In this document: positions 54,427 through 63,173 of the stretch, piece after piece
How positions within the stretch are numbered: position 1 is the stretch's first letter
Layout of the letters: each line of letters starts with the position of its first letter
Translations under genes and position numbers: made by a program
Notes under the pieces: model-generated
Database searches by the model: none
The model's input: the letters and a program-made list of their open reading frames with translations, nothing else
Told to the model about the DNA's origin: nothing
Origin: Planctomycetota bacterium
GTDB taxonomy: Bacteria > Planctomycetota > Phycisphaerae > SM23-33
NCBI GenBank assembly: GCA_022705325.1
Contig: JAKJER010000015.1
Span: 62,001 to 126,000, forward strand
DNA: 64,000 nt
Reading direction: 5' to 3'

Positions 54427-54491
54427 GGCCGCGACAGGCGCGGCCGATCGGTCTGAAGACGAGCCAACTCCGGGTGACGGAGTTGGAGGAG
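54427..54491 (+). promoter_or_regulatory. rpmF leader with two perfect hairpins
   Basis: GGCCGCG/CGCGGCC (54427-54445) and CCAACTCCG/CGGAGTTGG (54464-54486, loop GGTGA) are followed at once by AGGAG (54487-54491). The second stem abuts the ribosome site of rpmF, so it could gate translation. Confidence 0.5.
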
Positions 54492-54498
54492 CACAAAG

Positions 54499-54681
54499 AT
54501 GTTACCGACACAGAAGCTGTCTCGCAGTCGTACGCGGACGCGCCGCAGCCACCACGCCAAGACGCCGGTGAACTACGCCGACTGCCCCAAGTGCAACGCC
54601 CCGAAGCTGCCCCACGCCGCATGCGACAACTGCGGCTACGTGCGTCCCGGACTGAGCCTGAAGGTCGAGAAAGAGAGCTAG
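54499..54681 (+). CDS. rpmF: 50S ribosomal protein L32
   Basis: A 60-residue basic protein. LSRSRTRTRRSHH starts it, and a zinc ribbon is complete: CPKC near residue 29 and CDNC near 42, so this is the zinc-binding form of L32. AGGAG lies 7 bp before ATG 54499. rpmF upstream of plsX and fabH is a widespread order linking ribosome and lipid supply. The stop is 3 bp before plsX. Confidence 0.96.
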   Translation: MLPTQKLSRSRTRTRRSHHAKTPVNYADCPKCNAPKLPHAACDNCGYVRPGLSLKVEKES

Positions 54682-54684
54682 TCC

Positions 54685-55695
54685 ATGCGTATCGGCCTGG
54701 ATGCCATGGGAGGCGACCACGCCCCGGTGGAAGAGGTGCGCGGCGCCTTGACCGCCCGAGAGCTGTTGGGCCCGGAGGACAAGATCGTCCTGGTCGGGCG
54801 GCGAGAGGCCATCCTGGAGCAATTGGCCGGCGCCGACGACTGGGAGCGGCAGATCGAGATCGTCCACGCCGAGCAGGTCGTCTCCATGGACGAACCGCCC
54901 GTCGAGGCCATGCGCAACAAGCCGGATTCCTCGATCGCCGTCCTGGCCCACCTGGCCGCCGAAAAGAAGGTCGACGCCTGTGTGTCGGCGGGCAACACCG
55001 GGGCGTGCGTGGCGGCCGCTCAGATGCGCCTGCGACGCCTGCCGGGGGTCCACCGCCCCGGCATCGCCGTCCTCACCCCCACGTTCCATGGGCCGGTCGT
55101 TCTCTGCGACGTCGGCGCCAACGTCCAGTGCCGCCCCCTCCATCTCTACCAGTATGGGATCATGGCCTCGGTCTACTCCCAGACCGTATGCGGGCGGACG
55201 AACCCCCGCGTGGCCATCCTCAGCATCGGTGAGGAAGACGCCAAGGGAAACAGCCTGGTCAAGCAGACCCGCGAGCTGTTCCTGGCCGACAAGCAGGTCA
55301 ATTTCATCGGCAACGCCGAAGGCCGCGACCTCTTCGCCGGCGTCTGCGACGTGATGGTCTGCGATGGCTTTGTCGGCAACGTCGCCCTCAAGCTGGTCGA
55401 GGGCATGGCCGACGGCGTCATCCGCGGCATGATGAGCGAGATCGTCAAGAAGATGCCCCACCAGGCGCAGGAGATCCGCAACGCCCTGGCGGCCGTCCTG
55501 GGCAAATATGATTTCAACGAATACGGCGGGGCCCCCCTGCTGGGCGTCGGCGGAATCGTCATCATCTGCCACGGCGCCAGCAACTTCCGCGGGTTCTACA
55601 ACGCCATCCGGGTGGCCATCGACTTCTCGAACCAACACGTCAACCAGCGCATCACCGAACTTCTGAACCGTCAGATTGGGGCTGCCAATGCCTAG
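54685..55695 (+). CDS. plsX: phosphate acyltransferase PlsX
   Basis: A 336-residue soluble enzyme that turns acyl-ACP into acyl-phosphate for PlsY (21083). MRIGLDAMGGDHAPVEEV, VSAGNTGACVAAAQMRL, HGPVVLCDVGANVQCRP, FIGNAEGRDLFAG and CDGFVGNVALKLVEG are its conserved blocks. The length is normal. The end overlaps the fabH start, showing tight coupling. Confidence 0.97.
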   Translation: MRIGLDAMGGDHAPVEEVRGALTARELLGPEDKIVLVGRREAILEQLAGADDWERQIEIVHAEQVVSMDEPPVEAMRNKPDSSIAVLAHLAAEKKVDACVSAGNTGACVAAAQMRLRRLPGVHRPGIAVLTPTFHGPVVLCDVGANVQCRPLHLYQYGIMASVYSQTVCGRTNPRVAILSIGEEDAKGNSLVKQTRELFLADKQVNFIGNAEGRDLFAGVCDVMVCDGFVGNVALKLVEGMADGVIRGMMSEIVKKMPHQAQEIRNALAAVLGKYDFNEYGGAPLLGVGGIVIICHGASNFRGFYNAIRVAIDFSNQHVNQRITELLNRQIGAANA

Positions 55696-56680
55696 GCTGC
55701 TGCGAGCTGCCGTCACCGGCATCGGCGCGTACGTGCCCGGGCGGGTGATGACCAACGCCGATTTCGAGAAGATCGTCGATACCTCCGACGAGTGGATCGT
55801 CCAGCGCACCGGCGTGCGGGAACGCCACATCGTCGGCGAGGGCGAGTCCACCGCCACGATGGCCACCGCCGCTGGGCGCCAAGCCATCCAGAAAGCCGGA
55901 GTCAAGCCCGAGCAACTCGACCTGATCATCGTCGCCACCGTCACTCCCGACATGATCCTGCCCGCCACCGCCTGCTTCGTTCAGCAGGAACTCGGCGCCA
56001 CCAATGCCGCCGTCTTTGACGTCAGCGCCGCCTGCAGCGGGTTTCTCTACGCCCTCACCGTCGGCTGCCAGTTCGTCCAGACCGGCATGTACCGCCGCGT
56101 CCTGGTCATTGGCTCCGACGCCCTCAGCCGGTTCACCGACTACCAGGACCGCGGAAGCTGCATCCTCTTCGGCGACGCCGCCGGCGCCGTCGTCCTCGAA
56201 CCCAGTGACGACGAGTCCCGCGGGATTCTCTACAACGTCATCCACGCCGACGGATCGGGCTGGGACTTCATCCACACCCCCGCGGGGGGCAGCCGAAACG
56301 TCGCCAGCGAGAAGACCGTCCGCGACCGCCTCCACTTCATCAAGATGCGCGGGCGCGACGTGTACAAGTTCGCCGTCGAGAAGATGCAGTGGCTCATCGG
56401 AAACTGCCTGGATTCCTGCAACCTTACCGTTGACCAAATCGACCTGGTCATCCCCCACCAGGTGAACATCCGCATCCTCCAGTCGGCGGCCGAGAAGTAC
56501 AATTTCCCCATGGACAAGCTCTATGTGAACATTGACCGGTACGGCAATACTTCCGGGGCGTCCGTCCCGCTGGCCCTGGAAGAGGCCTACCGGATGGGCA
56601 AGATCGGCCCCGGCTCGACGGTGATGCTGATCGCTTTCGGGGCGGGTCTGACCTGGGCGGGATCGGTGTTGAAACTGTGA
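55688..56680 (+). CDS. fabH: 3-oxoacyl-ACP synthase III
   Basis: A 330-residue condensing enzyme that starts fatty-acid synthesis by joining acyl-CoA to malonyl-ACP. The catalytic triad is Cys116 (SAACSGF), His257 (IPHQVN) and Asn287 (YGNTSGAS). DTSDEWIVQRTGVRERHI is the family's N-terminal block. ATG 55688 lies inside the plsX end; an in-frame start at 55676 is less likely. Its stop overlaps the fabD GTG. Confidence 0.97.
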   Translation: MPRLLRAAVTGIGAYVPGRVMTNADFEKIVDTSDEWIVQRTGVRERHIVGEGESTATMATAAGRQAIQKAGVKPEQLDLIIVATVTPDMILPATACFVQQELGATNAAVFDVSAACSGFLYALTVGCQFVQTGMYRRVLVIGSDALSRFTDYQDRGSCILFGDAAGAVVLEPSDDESRGILYNVIHADGSGWDFIHTPAGGSRNVASEKTVRDRLHFIKMRGRDVYKFAVEKMQWLIGNCLDSCNLTVDQIDLVIPHQVNIRILQSAAEKYNFPMDKLYVNIDRYGNTSGASVPLALEEAYRMGKIGPGSTVMLIAFGAGLTWAGSVLKL

Positions 56681-57627
56681 GCTCCATCGCTTTCCTATTT
56701 CCCGGACAAGGCGCCCAGCAGGTGGGCATGGGCCAGGACTTCTGTGCGGCCTTCCCCGCCAGCCGGCGCGTCTTTGACCTGGCCGAGCAAGCCGCGGGCC
56801 TGCCCCTCCAGCGCCTTTGCTTCAGCGGGCCCGAGGAAGACCTCGCCCGCACCGACGTCTGCCAGGTGGCGATCTTCACCGTCTCGGCCGCCATCCTCGC
56901 CGCCATGAACGAGGTCCTGGGCGCCGAGAAGCTCGCCAGGCTCCAGCCCGCCTACATGGCCGGCCTGAGCCTGGGCGAGTACACCGCTCTCTATGCCGCC
57001 GACGCCGTGGACCTGGCCCCGGCCATCGCCCTGGTCCGCCGCCGCGGCCAACTCATGCAGCAGGCCGCGACCGCCGTTCCCTCCGGCATGGTCGCCCTCA
57101 TCGGACTGGACGAACCCAAGGCCCGCGAACTGTGCGAGGCGGCCGCCCAGGGCCAGACGCTCGTCTGCGCCAACTTCAACTGCCCCGGGCAGATCGTCAT
57201 CTCCGGGCAGATCGAGGCGTGCAAGCGGGCCGAGAGCCTCGCCAGGGACTTCGGCGCCTCCAATGCCGTGCTGCTCAAGGTCGCCGGCGCGTTCCACAGC
57301 GACATCATGCAGCCCGCGGCCCAGGAGTTGGGCAAGACCCTGGAAACCACCGTTTTCCGCCAGCCGCAGACGCCCGTGATCTCCAACGTCGACGGCCAGC
57401 CGTACGCGTCGCCCGAACAGGTCGCCCCCAAGCTGCTGGCCCAGCTCGTCAGCCCGGTCCGCTGGCAGCAGTCGATGGAGTTCCTGCTGGCCCAGGGCGT
57501 CGAGCGGTTCTATGAGATCGGCCCCGGACGTACGCTGGCCGGCATGATGCGACGCATCCACCGCAAGGCGGAGGTGGTGAGTCTCAATTCGGCTCAGGCG
57601 ATGGAGAAGCTCGCGAGCCAACTGTGA
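56677..57627 (+). CDS. fabD: malonyl-CoA:ACP transacylase
   Basis: A 316-residue enzyme moving malonyl from CoA to ACP. FLFPGQGAQQVGMG opens it; Ser98 in GLSLGEYTAL is the nucleophile and His207 in AFHSDIM its partner. GTG 56677 overlaps the fabH stop (GTGA). QQSMEFLLAQGVERFYEIGPG closes the fold as usual. Confidence 0.97.
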   Translation: MSSIAFLFPGQGAQQVGMGQDFCAAFPASRRVFDLAEQAAGLPLQRLCFSGPEEDLARTDVCQVAIFTVSAAILAAMNEVLGAEKLARLQPAYMAGLSLGEYTALYAADAVDLAPAIALVRRRGQLMQQAATAVPSGMVALIGLDEPKARELCEAAAQGQTLVCANFNCPGQIVISGQIEACKRAESLARDFGASNAVLLKVAGAFHSDIMQPAAQELGKTLETTVFRQPQTPVISNVDGQPYASPEQVAPKLLAQLVSPVRWQQSMEFLLAQGVERFYEIGPGRTLAGMMRRIHRKAEVVSLNSAQAMEKLASQL

Positions 57628-57638
57628 AAGGACGAGCA

Positions 57639-58379
57639 ATGGCGGACAAGGACAAAGTGGCAATCGTGACCGGGGCGGCCCGCGGCATCGGACGGGAGAT
57701 CGTCCGCGAGTTGCTGGCATCCGGCATGACCGTGATCGCGGTGGACCTGCGGGAGGACCTGCTCCAGGAGTTGCCCGAGGCCCTGGGGCAACCCGGCGAC
57801 AAGCTCGCCTGCCGCACCCTCGACGTGACCAACAGCGAGGGCTTTACCGCATTGGTCGACGACGTGGCCGAGAAGTTCGGGCGCGTGGACGTGCTGGTCA
57901 ACAACGCCGGCATCACCCGCGACGGGCTGCTGATGCGGATGGACGACAAGGACTGGGACCTGGTGCTCAAGGTCAACCTCACCAGCGCCTTCTACGGCAC
58001 GCGGGCGGCGGCCAAGCACATGGTCCGCCAGCGCGGCGGGTCGATCGTCAACATGGCCAGCTACAGCGGGGTGGAAGGCAACCGCGGTCAGGCCAACTAC
58101 GCCGCCTCCAAGGCTGGCATGATCGGGCTGACCAAGACCACCGCCAAGGAACTGGCCTCCAAGAGCGTTCGCTGCAACGCGGTGGCGCCGGGCTTCATCC
58201 AGACCGAGATGACCGACGTGCTGCCCCAGCAGGCCAAGGACATGGCCCTGGAACAAATCCCCATGAAGCGATTCGGGCAGCCGGGCGATATCGCCCGCGC
58301 CGTCGCGTTCCTGGCCAGCGATGCGTCCGCCTATATCACCGGGCAGGTCCTCAGCGTGGACGGCGGAATGCACACATAA
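57639..58379 (+). CDS. fabG: 3-oxoacyl-ACP reductase
   Basis: A 246-residue short-chain dehydrogenase. T11-G-A-A-R-G16-I-G18 binds NADPH; Ser141, Tyr154 and Lys158 (YAASK) are catalytic. NNAGITRDGLLMRM and the C-terminal GQVLSVDGGMHT match FabG. ATG 57639 is chosen because AAAGGACG precedes it. Confidence 0.97.
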   Translation: MADKDKVAIVTGAARGIGREIVRELLASGMTVIAVDLREDLLQELPEALGQPGDKLACRTLDVTNSEGFTALVDDVAEKFGRVDVLVNNAGITRDGLLMRMDDKDWDLVLKVNLTSAFYGTRAAAKHMVRQRGGSIVNMASYSGVEGNRGQANYAASKAGMIGLTKTTAKELASKSVRCNAVAPGFIQTEMTDVLPQQAKDMALEQIPMKRFGQPGDIARAVAFLASDASAYITGQVLSVDGGMHT

Positions 58380-58405
58380 TCTTGCGTGACGGCCGCAGAT
58401 GGGCC

Positions 58406-58434
58406 TTGCGTGACCTCGGGGGTCACGCTATAGT
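58406..58434 (+). promoter_or_regulatory. internal promoter for acpP-fabF
   Basis: TTGCGT (58406-58411) and TATAGT (58429-58434) are 17 bp apart. It would let acpP be made at a higher level than the upstream fab genes. Confidence 0.5.
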
Positions 58435-58512
58435 ACCGCGGCCTTGGATTGGGTTGGCTGCCAGGATGCAGCCGCAGAGAGAGAAAACCCCGATTTTTGG
58501 GAGGTCACGAAA

Positions 58513-58758
58513 GTGGCTGACGAAATTGAAGAGAAGGTCATTGACATCGTTGCCGAGCAGATGGGTGTAGACAAGAGCGAGATCACCCGAGAGACGTCCT
58601 TCGTCAACGACCTCAACGCCGACTCGCTGGACACGGTCGAGCTGGTGATGGAGTTCGAGGACGAGTTCGAGCTGTCCATCCCGGACGAGGAAGCCGAGAA
58701 GATCCAGACGGTCGGACAGGCGATTGACTATATCAAAGAGCACTCCAACAAGGCTTAA
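58513..58758 (+). CDS. acpP: acyl carrier protein
   Basis: An 81-residue acidic protein. Ser38 in [13 protein letters not shown] receives phosphopantetheine. GTG 58513 follows GGGAGG by 8 bp and starts exactly at the conserved N terminus; a longer in-frame ATG at 58444 has no such site. [17 protein letters not shown] is the usual helix 3 region. Confidence 0.97.
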   Translation: MADEIEEKVIDIVAEQMGVDKSEITRETSFVNDLNADSLDTVELVMEFEDEFELSIPDEEAEKIQTVGQAIDYIKEHSNKA

Positions 58759-58788
58759 GCCGCACCACCGCCTTACAGGAGCTTGTGG

Positions 58789-60039
58789 ATGGCCAAACGC
58801 CGCGTCGTACTGACGGGCCTGGGGACGGTCAATCCCCTGGCCCATACTGTCCCTGAGTTCTGGTCCGCGCTGATCGCCGGCAAGAGCGGCATCCGCGCGA
58901 TCCGCCGCTTCGACACGACCGGCTATGCCAGCCGAATCGGCGGCGAGGTCCAGGACTGGGACTGTGTCCCCACCGACCGCCTTGACGCCCGAGAGAGCAA
59001 GCGGATGGACCGGTTCACCCAGTTCGCCGTCGCCTCCGGCATCGAGGCCGTCGCCGACAGCGGGATCGACTTCGAGAAGGAAGACCGCGAGCGCTGCGGC
59101 GTCATCGTCGGAAGCGGCATCGGCGGACTCAGCGAACTGGAAGAGCAGCACAAGCGCATGCTCGACAAGGGGCCCGGGCGGGTCAGCCCGTTCACCGTGC
59201 CCAAGCTGATGGCCAACGCCGCCGCCGGCAACCTCTCCATCCTCTACGGGCTGCGGGGCCCCAATTTCGCCGTCGTCACCGCCTGCGCGTCGGCCGCCAA
59301 TTCCACCGGCGAGGCGTACCGCTCCATCCTCCGCGAGGAGACCGACGTGGTCATCACCGGCGGAAGCGAAGCCGCCCTGACGCCGATCGGACTGGCCAGT
59401 TTCTGCGCCCTCAAGGGCCTGTCCACCCGCAACGACCACCCCGAGATCGCCAGCCGCCCGTGGGACAAGGACCGCGACGGCTTCCTGCTGGCCGAGGGCG
59501 CCGGAGTGGTGGTCCTTGAAGAACTCGAACACGCCAAGGCCCGCGGCGCGAAGATCTACGCCGAACTCATCGGCTACGCCGCCAGCGCCGACGGCTACCA
59601 CATCACCGCGCCCGACCCGGTGGGCAAGGGCGCGTCGATGGCCATGCGACTGGCCCTTCAGGACGCGGGCGTGGCCCCCGAGGACGTGCAGTACATCAAC
59701 GCCCACGGCACGAGCACCGAGCTGGGCGACATCGCCGAAGCCCGCGCCGTCAAGCAGGTATTCGGCGACTGGGCCACCGGCGGGCTGATGGTCTCCTCGA
59801 CCAAGAGCTCCACCGGCCACCTCCTGGGCGCCTCCGGCGGCGTGGAACTCATCGCCTCCGCCCTGACGATCAAGGAGGAGACCATCCCGGCCACCTTCAA
59901 CCTGGACAACCCGGGCGAAGAGTGCGACCTCGACTTCGTGCCCAACACCCCCCGCCAGAAGAAGGTCAACGTGGTCCTCTCCAACAGCTTCGGCTTTGGC
60001 GGCCACAACGCCTGCCTCCTCCTGCGACGATTCGAGTAG
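58789..60039 (+). CDS. fabF: 3-oxoacyl-ACP synthase II
   Basis: A 416-residue condensing enzyme for chain elongation. Cys166 (TACASAANSTG), His306 (NAHGTSTELGD) and His344 (SSTGHLLGA) form the active site. RRVVLTGLGTVNPLA opens the protein. AGGAG lies 7 bp before ATG 58789. It closes the fab operon, with a terminator behind. Confidence 0.97.
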   Translation: MAKRRVVLTGLGTVNPLAHTVPEFWSALIAGKSGIRAIRRFDTTGYASRIGGEVQDWDCVPTDRLDARESKRMDRFTQFAVASGIEAVADSGIDFEKEDRERCGVIVGSGIGGLSELEEQHKRMLDKGPGRVSPFTVPKLMANAAAGNLSILYGLRGPNFAVVTACASAANSTGEAYRSILREETDVVITGGSEAALTPIGLASFCALKGLSTRNDHPEIASRPWDKDRDGFLLAEGAGVVVLEELEHAKARGAKIYAELIGYAASADGYHITAPDPVGKGASMAMRLALQDAGVAPEDVQYINAHGTSTELGDIAEARAVKQVFGDWATGGLMVSSTKSSTGHLLGASGGVELIASALTIKEETIPATFNLDNPGEECDLDFVPNTPRQKKVNVVLSNSFGFGGHNACLLLRRFE

Positions 60040-60088
60040 TCACCCCGATCCGCCGCCCCGACGGCCGGACATTCAGATTCCGCAACCG

Positions 60089-60115
60089 AACCCCGCTCCC
60101 CGGAGCGGGGTTTTT
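60089..60115 (+). terminator. terminator of the fab operon
   Basis: CCCCGCTCC (60091-60099) pairs with GGAGCGGGG (60102-60110), loop of two, then TTTTTG. Flanking AA/TT extend the stem. Confidence 0.85.
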
Positions 60116-60168
60116 GTTGCGCCCGGAAGATCGCGGCAGAACCCGTGCTCCAAGAGACCGATTTTGGT

Positions 60169-60232
60169 TTGACAACTTTCCGGCTTGCCACTATCTTGCG
60201 GGGTCTCACGGGAGACGGCCCGTCGGCCGTCT
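60169..60232 (+). promoter_or_regulatory. promoter and leader hairpin of dhaK
   Basis: TTGACA (60169-60174) and TATCTT (60192-60197) are 17 bp apart. In the leader, AGACGGCC (60213-60220) pairs with GGCCGTCT (60225-60232). The leader is about 110 nt. Confidence 0.6.
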
Positions 60233-60316
60233 GTTCCTGCCGGCAGCGCCTGAGGCGGAGCTTACGACCCGGTGGGCCAAGAGCGATGTGCAACCAGGAC
60301 AAGGAGAAGCTGAACC

Positions 60317-61318
60317 ATGGGCATGAAGAAGTTCATCAACGACCCGAACGACCTGACCAAGGAACTGCTGGAAGGCTTCGCCATCGCGTGCGGCGACAAG
60401 ATCAAGATCGTCTCGGACAAGATCGTGGTGCGGGCTGAACCCAAGAGCCCCGACAAGGTCGCCCTGGTGACCCTGGGCGGCGCGGGGCACGAGCCCGCCC
60501 TGAGCGGGTTCGTGGGCAAGGGGCTGCTGGACGCCAGCGTGGTCGGCGACATCTTCGCCGCCCCCGGCGGGCCCAAGGTCTTCGAGGCCCTCAAGATGTT
60601 CAACCGCCCCGCGGGCATCCTGTTCATCGTCCTCAATCACGCGGGCGACGTGCTCAACGGCAACCTGGCCATGAAGATGGCCGACAAGGAAGGCATCAAG
60701 TACAAGATGATCCTCACCCACGAGGACATCGCCCCCGGCGCCGATGCCCCGGCCGAGGACCGCCGCGGGCTGGTCGGCTGCTGCCCGCTGTACAAGATCG
60801 CCGGCGCGGCCGCCGAGGCGGGCAAGAGCCTCGAAGAGGTCTTCGCCATCGCCGAGCGGTTCAACAACAACATGGCCACCCTGGCCGTCGCCATGACCAC
60901 CGCCACCCACCCCTCCAGCGGGCAGGCGATCTTCAACCTGGCCGACGACGAGATGGAGATCGGCATGGGCCAGCACGGGGAAGCCGGCACGGGCCCCTGC
61001 AAGATCATGACCGCCGACAAGACGGCCGAGGCCATGCTCAGCCGCCTCCTGCCGGCCATCAAGGCCAAGCAGGGCGACGAGTTGATGGTCCTGCTCAACG
61101 GCTCGGGCGCCACCACGCTGATGGAGCTGTACATCTTGATGCGGGGCGTCAAGAAGGTGGTCGACGCCAAGGGCATGAAGCTGGCCGCCCCGGTGGTCGG
61201 CGAGTGGTTGACGGTGCAGGAGATGGCCGGCTTCCAGATGTTCGTGGCCAAGTTGGACGCCGAACTGCTGAAGTACTGGAAGGCCCCGGCCGACAGCCCG
61301 GCGCTGACGGTGTGTTAG
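60317..61318 (+). CDS. dhaK: dihydroxyacetone kinase, DhaK subunit
   Basis: A 333-residue substrate-binding subunit. GGAGHEPALSGFVGKGLLD binds the triose, and His220 in GQHGEAGTG is the histidine that holds dihydroxyacetone covalently as a hemiaminal. NHAGDVLNGNLAMKMA and NGSGATTLMELYI are further DhaK blocks. With DhaL it phosphorylates dihydroxyacetone or a related ketose. AAGGAG precedes ATG 60317. GQHGEAG differs slightly from the common GIHGEPG and may reflect a different ketose. Confidence 0.93.
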   Translation: MGMKKFINDPNDLTKELLEGFAIACGDKIKIVSDKIVVRAEPKSPDKVALVTLGGAGHEPALSGFVGKGLLDASVVGDIFAAPGGPKVFEALKMFNRPAGILFIVLNHAGDVLNGNLAMKMADKEGIKYKMILTHEDIAPGADAPAEDRRGLVGCCPLYKIAGAAAEAGKSLEEVFAIAERFNNNMATLAVAMTTATHPSSGQAIFNLADDEMEIGMGQHGEAGTGPCKIMTADKTAEAMLSRLLPAIKAKQGDELMVLLNGSGATTLMELYILMRGVKKVVDAKGMKLAAPVVGEWLTVQEMAGFQMFVAKLDAELLKYWKAPADSPALTVC

Positions 61319-61496
61319 GATAGTAGCCTGTAGCAGGTAGCCAGTAGCCTGTTGATGAGGTCGGGTCGTCCTGGCTCACTGAAGTGACCAGGCCGTTTAA
61401 CAACTGCGGGCGCCTGATCCGCGGACTACGGATTACGGGCTTCCGACTACGGGCTACTGACTACTGACTACTGATGCTTCTTTTGGAGATGTTGGA
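61319..61496. repeat. gap between dhaK and dhaL filled with simple repeats
   Basis: TAGCCTG-like units at 61324-61352 and CTACTGA/CTACGG-like units at 61425-61472. No promoter was recognised; dhaL is probably read through. Confidence 0.6.
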
Positions 61497-62132
61497 ATGG
61501 CTGCAACGATCGGGTACGACGGCGTGACGAAGATGATCCTCAGCGCGATCGAGCAGATTCGCCAGAACCACCAGATGCTCTCGCAACTGGACTCGGCCAC
61601 CGGCGACGGCGACCACGGGACGACGATGATGCGGACGATGAAGGCCGTCGAGGACGTCATCCGCCAGGACTCCAGCGGCGACCTGAACAAGATGCTGACC
61701 GATGTCGCCTGGGCCGTCATGAGCAGCGACGGCGGATCGACCAGCCCGCTGCTGGGATCGTTCTTCATGGGCATGGGCGAGGCGGTGGCCGGCAAGAGCG
61801 AACTGAGCTGCCCGGAGATGGTGGCCATGTTCGAAGAAGGCATCCGCCAGATGCACCAGAACAGCAAGGCCAAGGTGGGCGACAAGACGATGATGGACGC
61901 CCTGCTCCCCGCGGGCGAGGCCCTGCGTCAGAAGGCCGACGCGGACATCGGCGAGGCCCTGTCGGCCGCCGCCCAGGCCGCCGCCGACGGCGCCGCCAGC
62001 ACCAAGGACCTCGTCGCCCGCTTCGGGCGGGCCCGCAACCTCGGCGAGCGAAGCCGCGGCACCCAGGACCCCGGGGCCACGTCAATCTCGCTGATCTTCC
62101 AGGGATTTCTCCAGGGCTATCAGGCCCAGTAG
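61497..62132 (+). CDS. dhaL: dihydroxyacetone kinase, DhaL subunit
   Basis: A 211-residue ADP/ATP-binding subunit. D32-x4-D37-x-D39 (in DSATGDGDHGTT) is the metal-binding triad and VGDKTMMDAL the following block; SSDGGSTSPLLGSFF and GARSRGTQDPGATS-like loops complete the nucleotide site. No DhaM phosphotransferase is encoded nearby, so the enzyme may use ATP, or borrow a PTS from elsewhere. GGAG lies upstream of ATG 61497. Confidence 0.93.
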   Translation: MAATIGYDGVTKMILSAIEQIRQNHQMLSQLDSATGDGDHGTTMMRTMKAVEDVIRQDSSGDLNKMLTDVAWAVMSSDGGSTSPLLGSFFMGMGEAVAGKSELSCPEMVAMFEEGIRQMHQNSKAKVGDKTMMDALLPAGEALRQKADADIGEALSAAAQAAADGAASTKDLVARFGRARNLGERSRGTQDPGATSISLIFQGFLQGYQAQ

Positions 62133-62178
62133 GCAAACTCACCGGCCGATCGGGCCGCGAAAGGACAACGAAGCACGT

Positions 62179-63054
62179 ATGGCAGACACTGACAACATCA
62201 AAGACGGCAAGGATTTCGGCATCGGCGTCCCGCCGGCCAAGCAGGCGTTCTTTCTCAAGGGCATGGACCACGCCGACTGGGGCCTGAAGGATCGCATGGC
62301 CCGGATCTTCAACAAGACCTCGGGCAACACCGTGATGCTGGCGTTCGATCACGGTTACATCATGGGCCCCACCAGCGGCCTGGAGCGGATCGACCTGAGC
62401 ATCGTGCCGCTGATCCCCTACGCCGACTGCCTCATGTGCACCCGCGGGGCGCTGCGGGCCATGGTCCCGCCCGACTCGGGCAAGCCCGTGTGCCTGCGCA
62501 GCTCGGCCGGCAGCACGATCCTCACCGAACTCAACGACGAGTGCATCCTGGACATCCAGGACATCCTCCGCGTCAACGCCTCGGCGGCGGCCGTCATGGT
62601 CTCCATCGGCGGGAAGTTCGAGGCCCTGACCATCCGCAACCTCACGACCATGTGCGACCTGGGCTACCGCTACGGCGTGCCGGTGATGGGCGTGACGGCG
62701 GTGGGCAAGGAGATGACCCGCGACGCCCGCTACTTCTCGATGGCCTCCCGCGTCTGCGCGGAGAACGGCGCGAGCATCGTCAAGACGTACTTCTGCGAGG
62801 GCTTCGAGAAGGTCGCCGCCTGCTGCCCGGTCCCGATCGTGATCGCGGGCGGCAAGAAGGTTCCCGAGGCCGAGGCCCTGGAGTTCGCCTACCAGGCGAT
62901 CCAGAGCGGCGCCAACGGCGTGGACATGGGGCGAAACGTCTTCCAGTCCGACGCACCGGCCGCCATGATCCAGGCCATCCGCGCCGTCGTTCACCAGGGC
63001 GCCAAGCCCAAGGACGCCTTCGACCTGTTCAACACGCTGAAGAACCAGAAGTGA
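62179..63054 (+). CDS. lsrF: LsrF-type thiolase/aldolase
   Basis: A 291-residue TIM barrel closely following E. coli LsrF along its whole length: IKDGKDFG at the start, TVMLAFDHGYIMGPTSGLER, YADCLMCTRGALRAMVPP, Lys202 in IVKTYFCEGFEK (Schiff-base lysine by homology), IVIAGGKKVPEAEALE and GVDMGRNVFQSD. LsrF transfers acetyl from 3-hydroxy-2,4-pentadione-5-phosphate to CoA, leaving dihydroxyacetone phosphate, in AI-2 breakdown. No LsrK, LsrG or Lsr transporter is present. Next to DhaKL, it may act on another phosphorylated ketose ending in dihydroxyacetone phosphate. It starts 46 bp after dhaL. Confidence 0.88.
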   Translation: MADTDNIKDGKDFGIGVPPAKQAFFLKGMDHADWGLKDRMARIFNKTSGNTVMLAFDHGYIMGPTSGLERIDLSIVPLIPYADCLMCTRGALRAMVPPDSGKPVCLRSSAGSTILTELNDECILDIQDILRVNASAAAVMVSIGGKFEALTIRNLTTMCDLGYRYGVPVMGVTAVGKEMTRDARYFSMASRVCAENGASIVKTYFCEGFEKVAACCPVPIVIAGGKKVPEAEALEFAYQAIQSGANGVDMGRNVFQSDAPAAMIQAIRAVVHQGAKPKDAFDLFNTLKNQK

Positions 63055-63063
63055 TTTGTCCTT

Positions 63064-63161
63064 GGTGGCACCCCCAAGCGTCGTTTGCTTGGGGGTGGGG
63101 AGCGAAATCAGCCAAACCAGCGCGACACCCCCAAGCAGACAGCACGCTTGGGGGTGCCACC
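63064..63161. repeat. 98-bp double-hairpin element with 18-bp terminal inverted repeats
   Basis: Perfect 18-bp ends at 63064-63081 and 63144-63161 begin GGTGGCACC. Four copies of CACCCCCAAGC (two direct, two inverted) form two stem-loops: 63069-63097 and 63126-63157. The ends and size match the element at 29639. Confidence 0.85.
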
Positions 63162-63173
63162 GTTTAGTGGACC

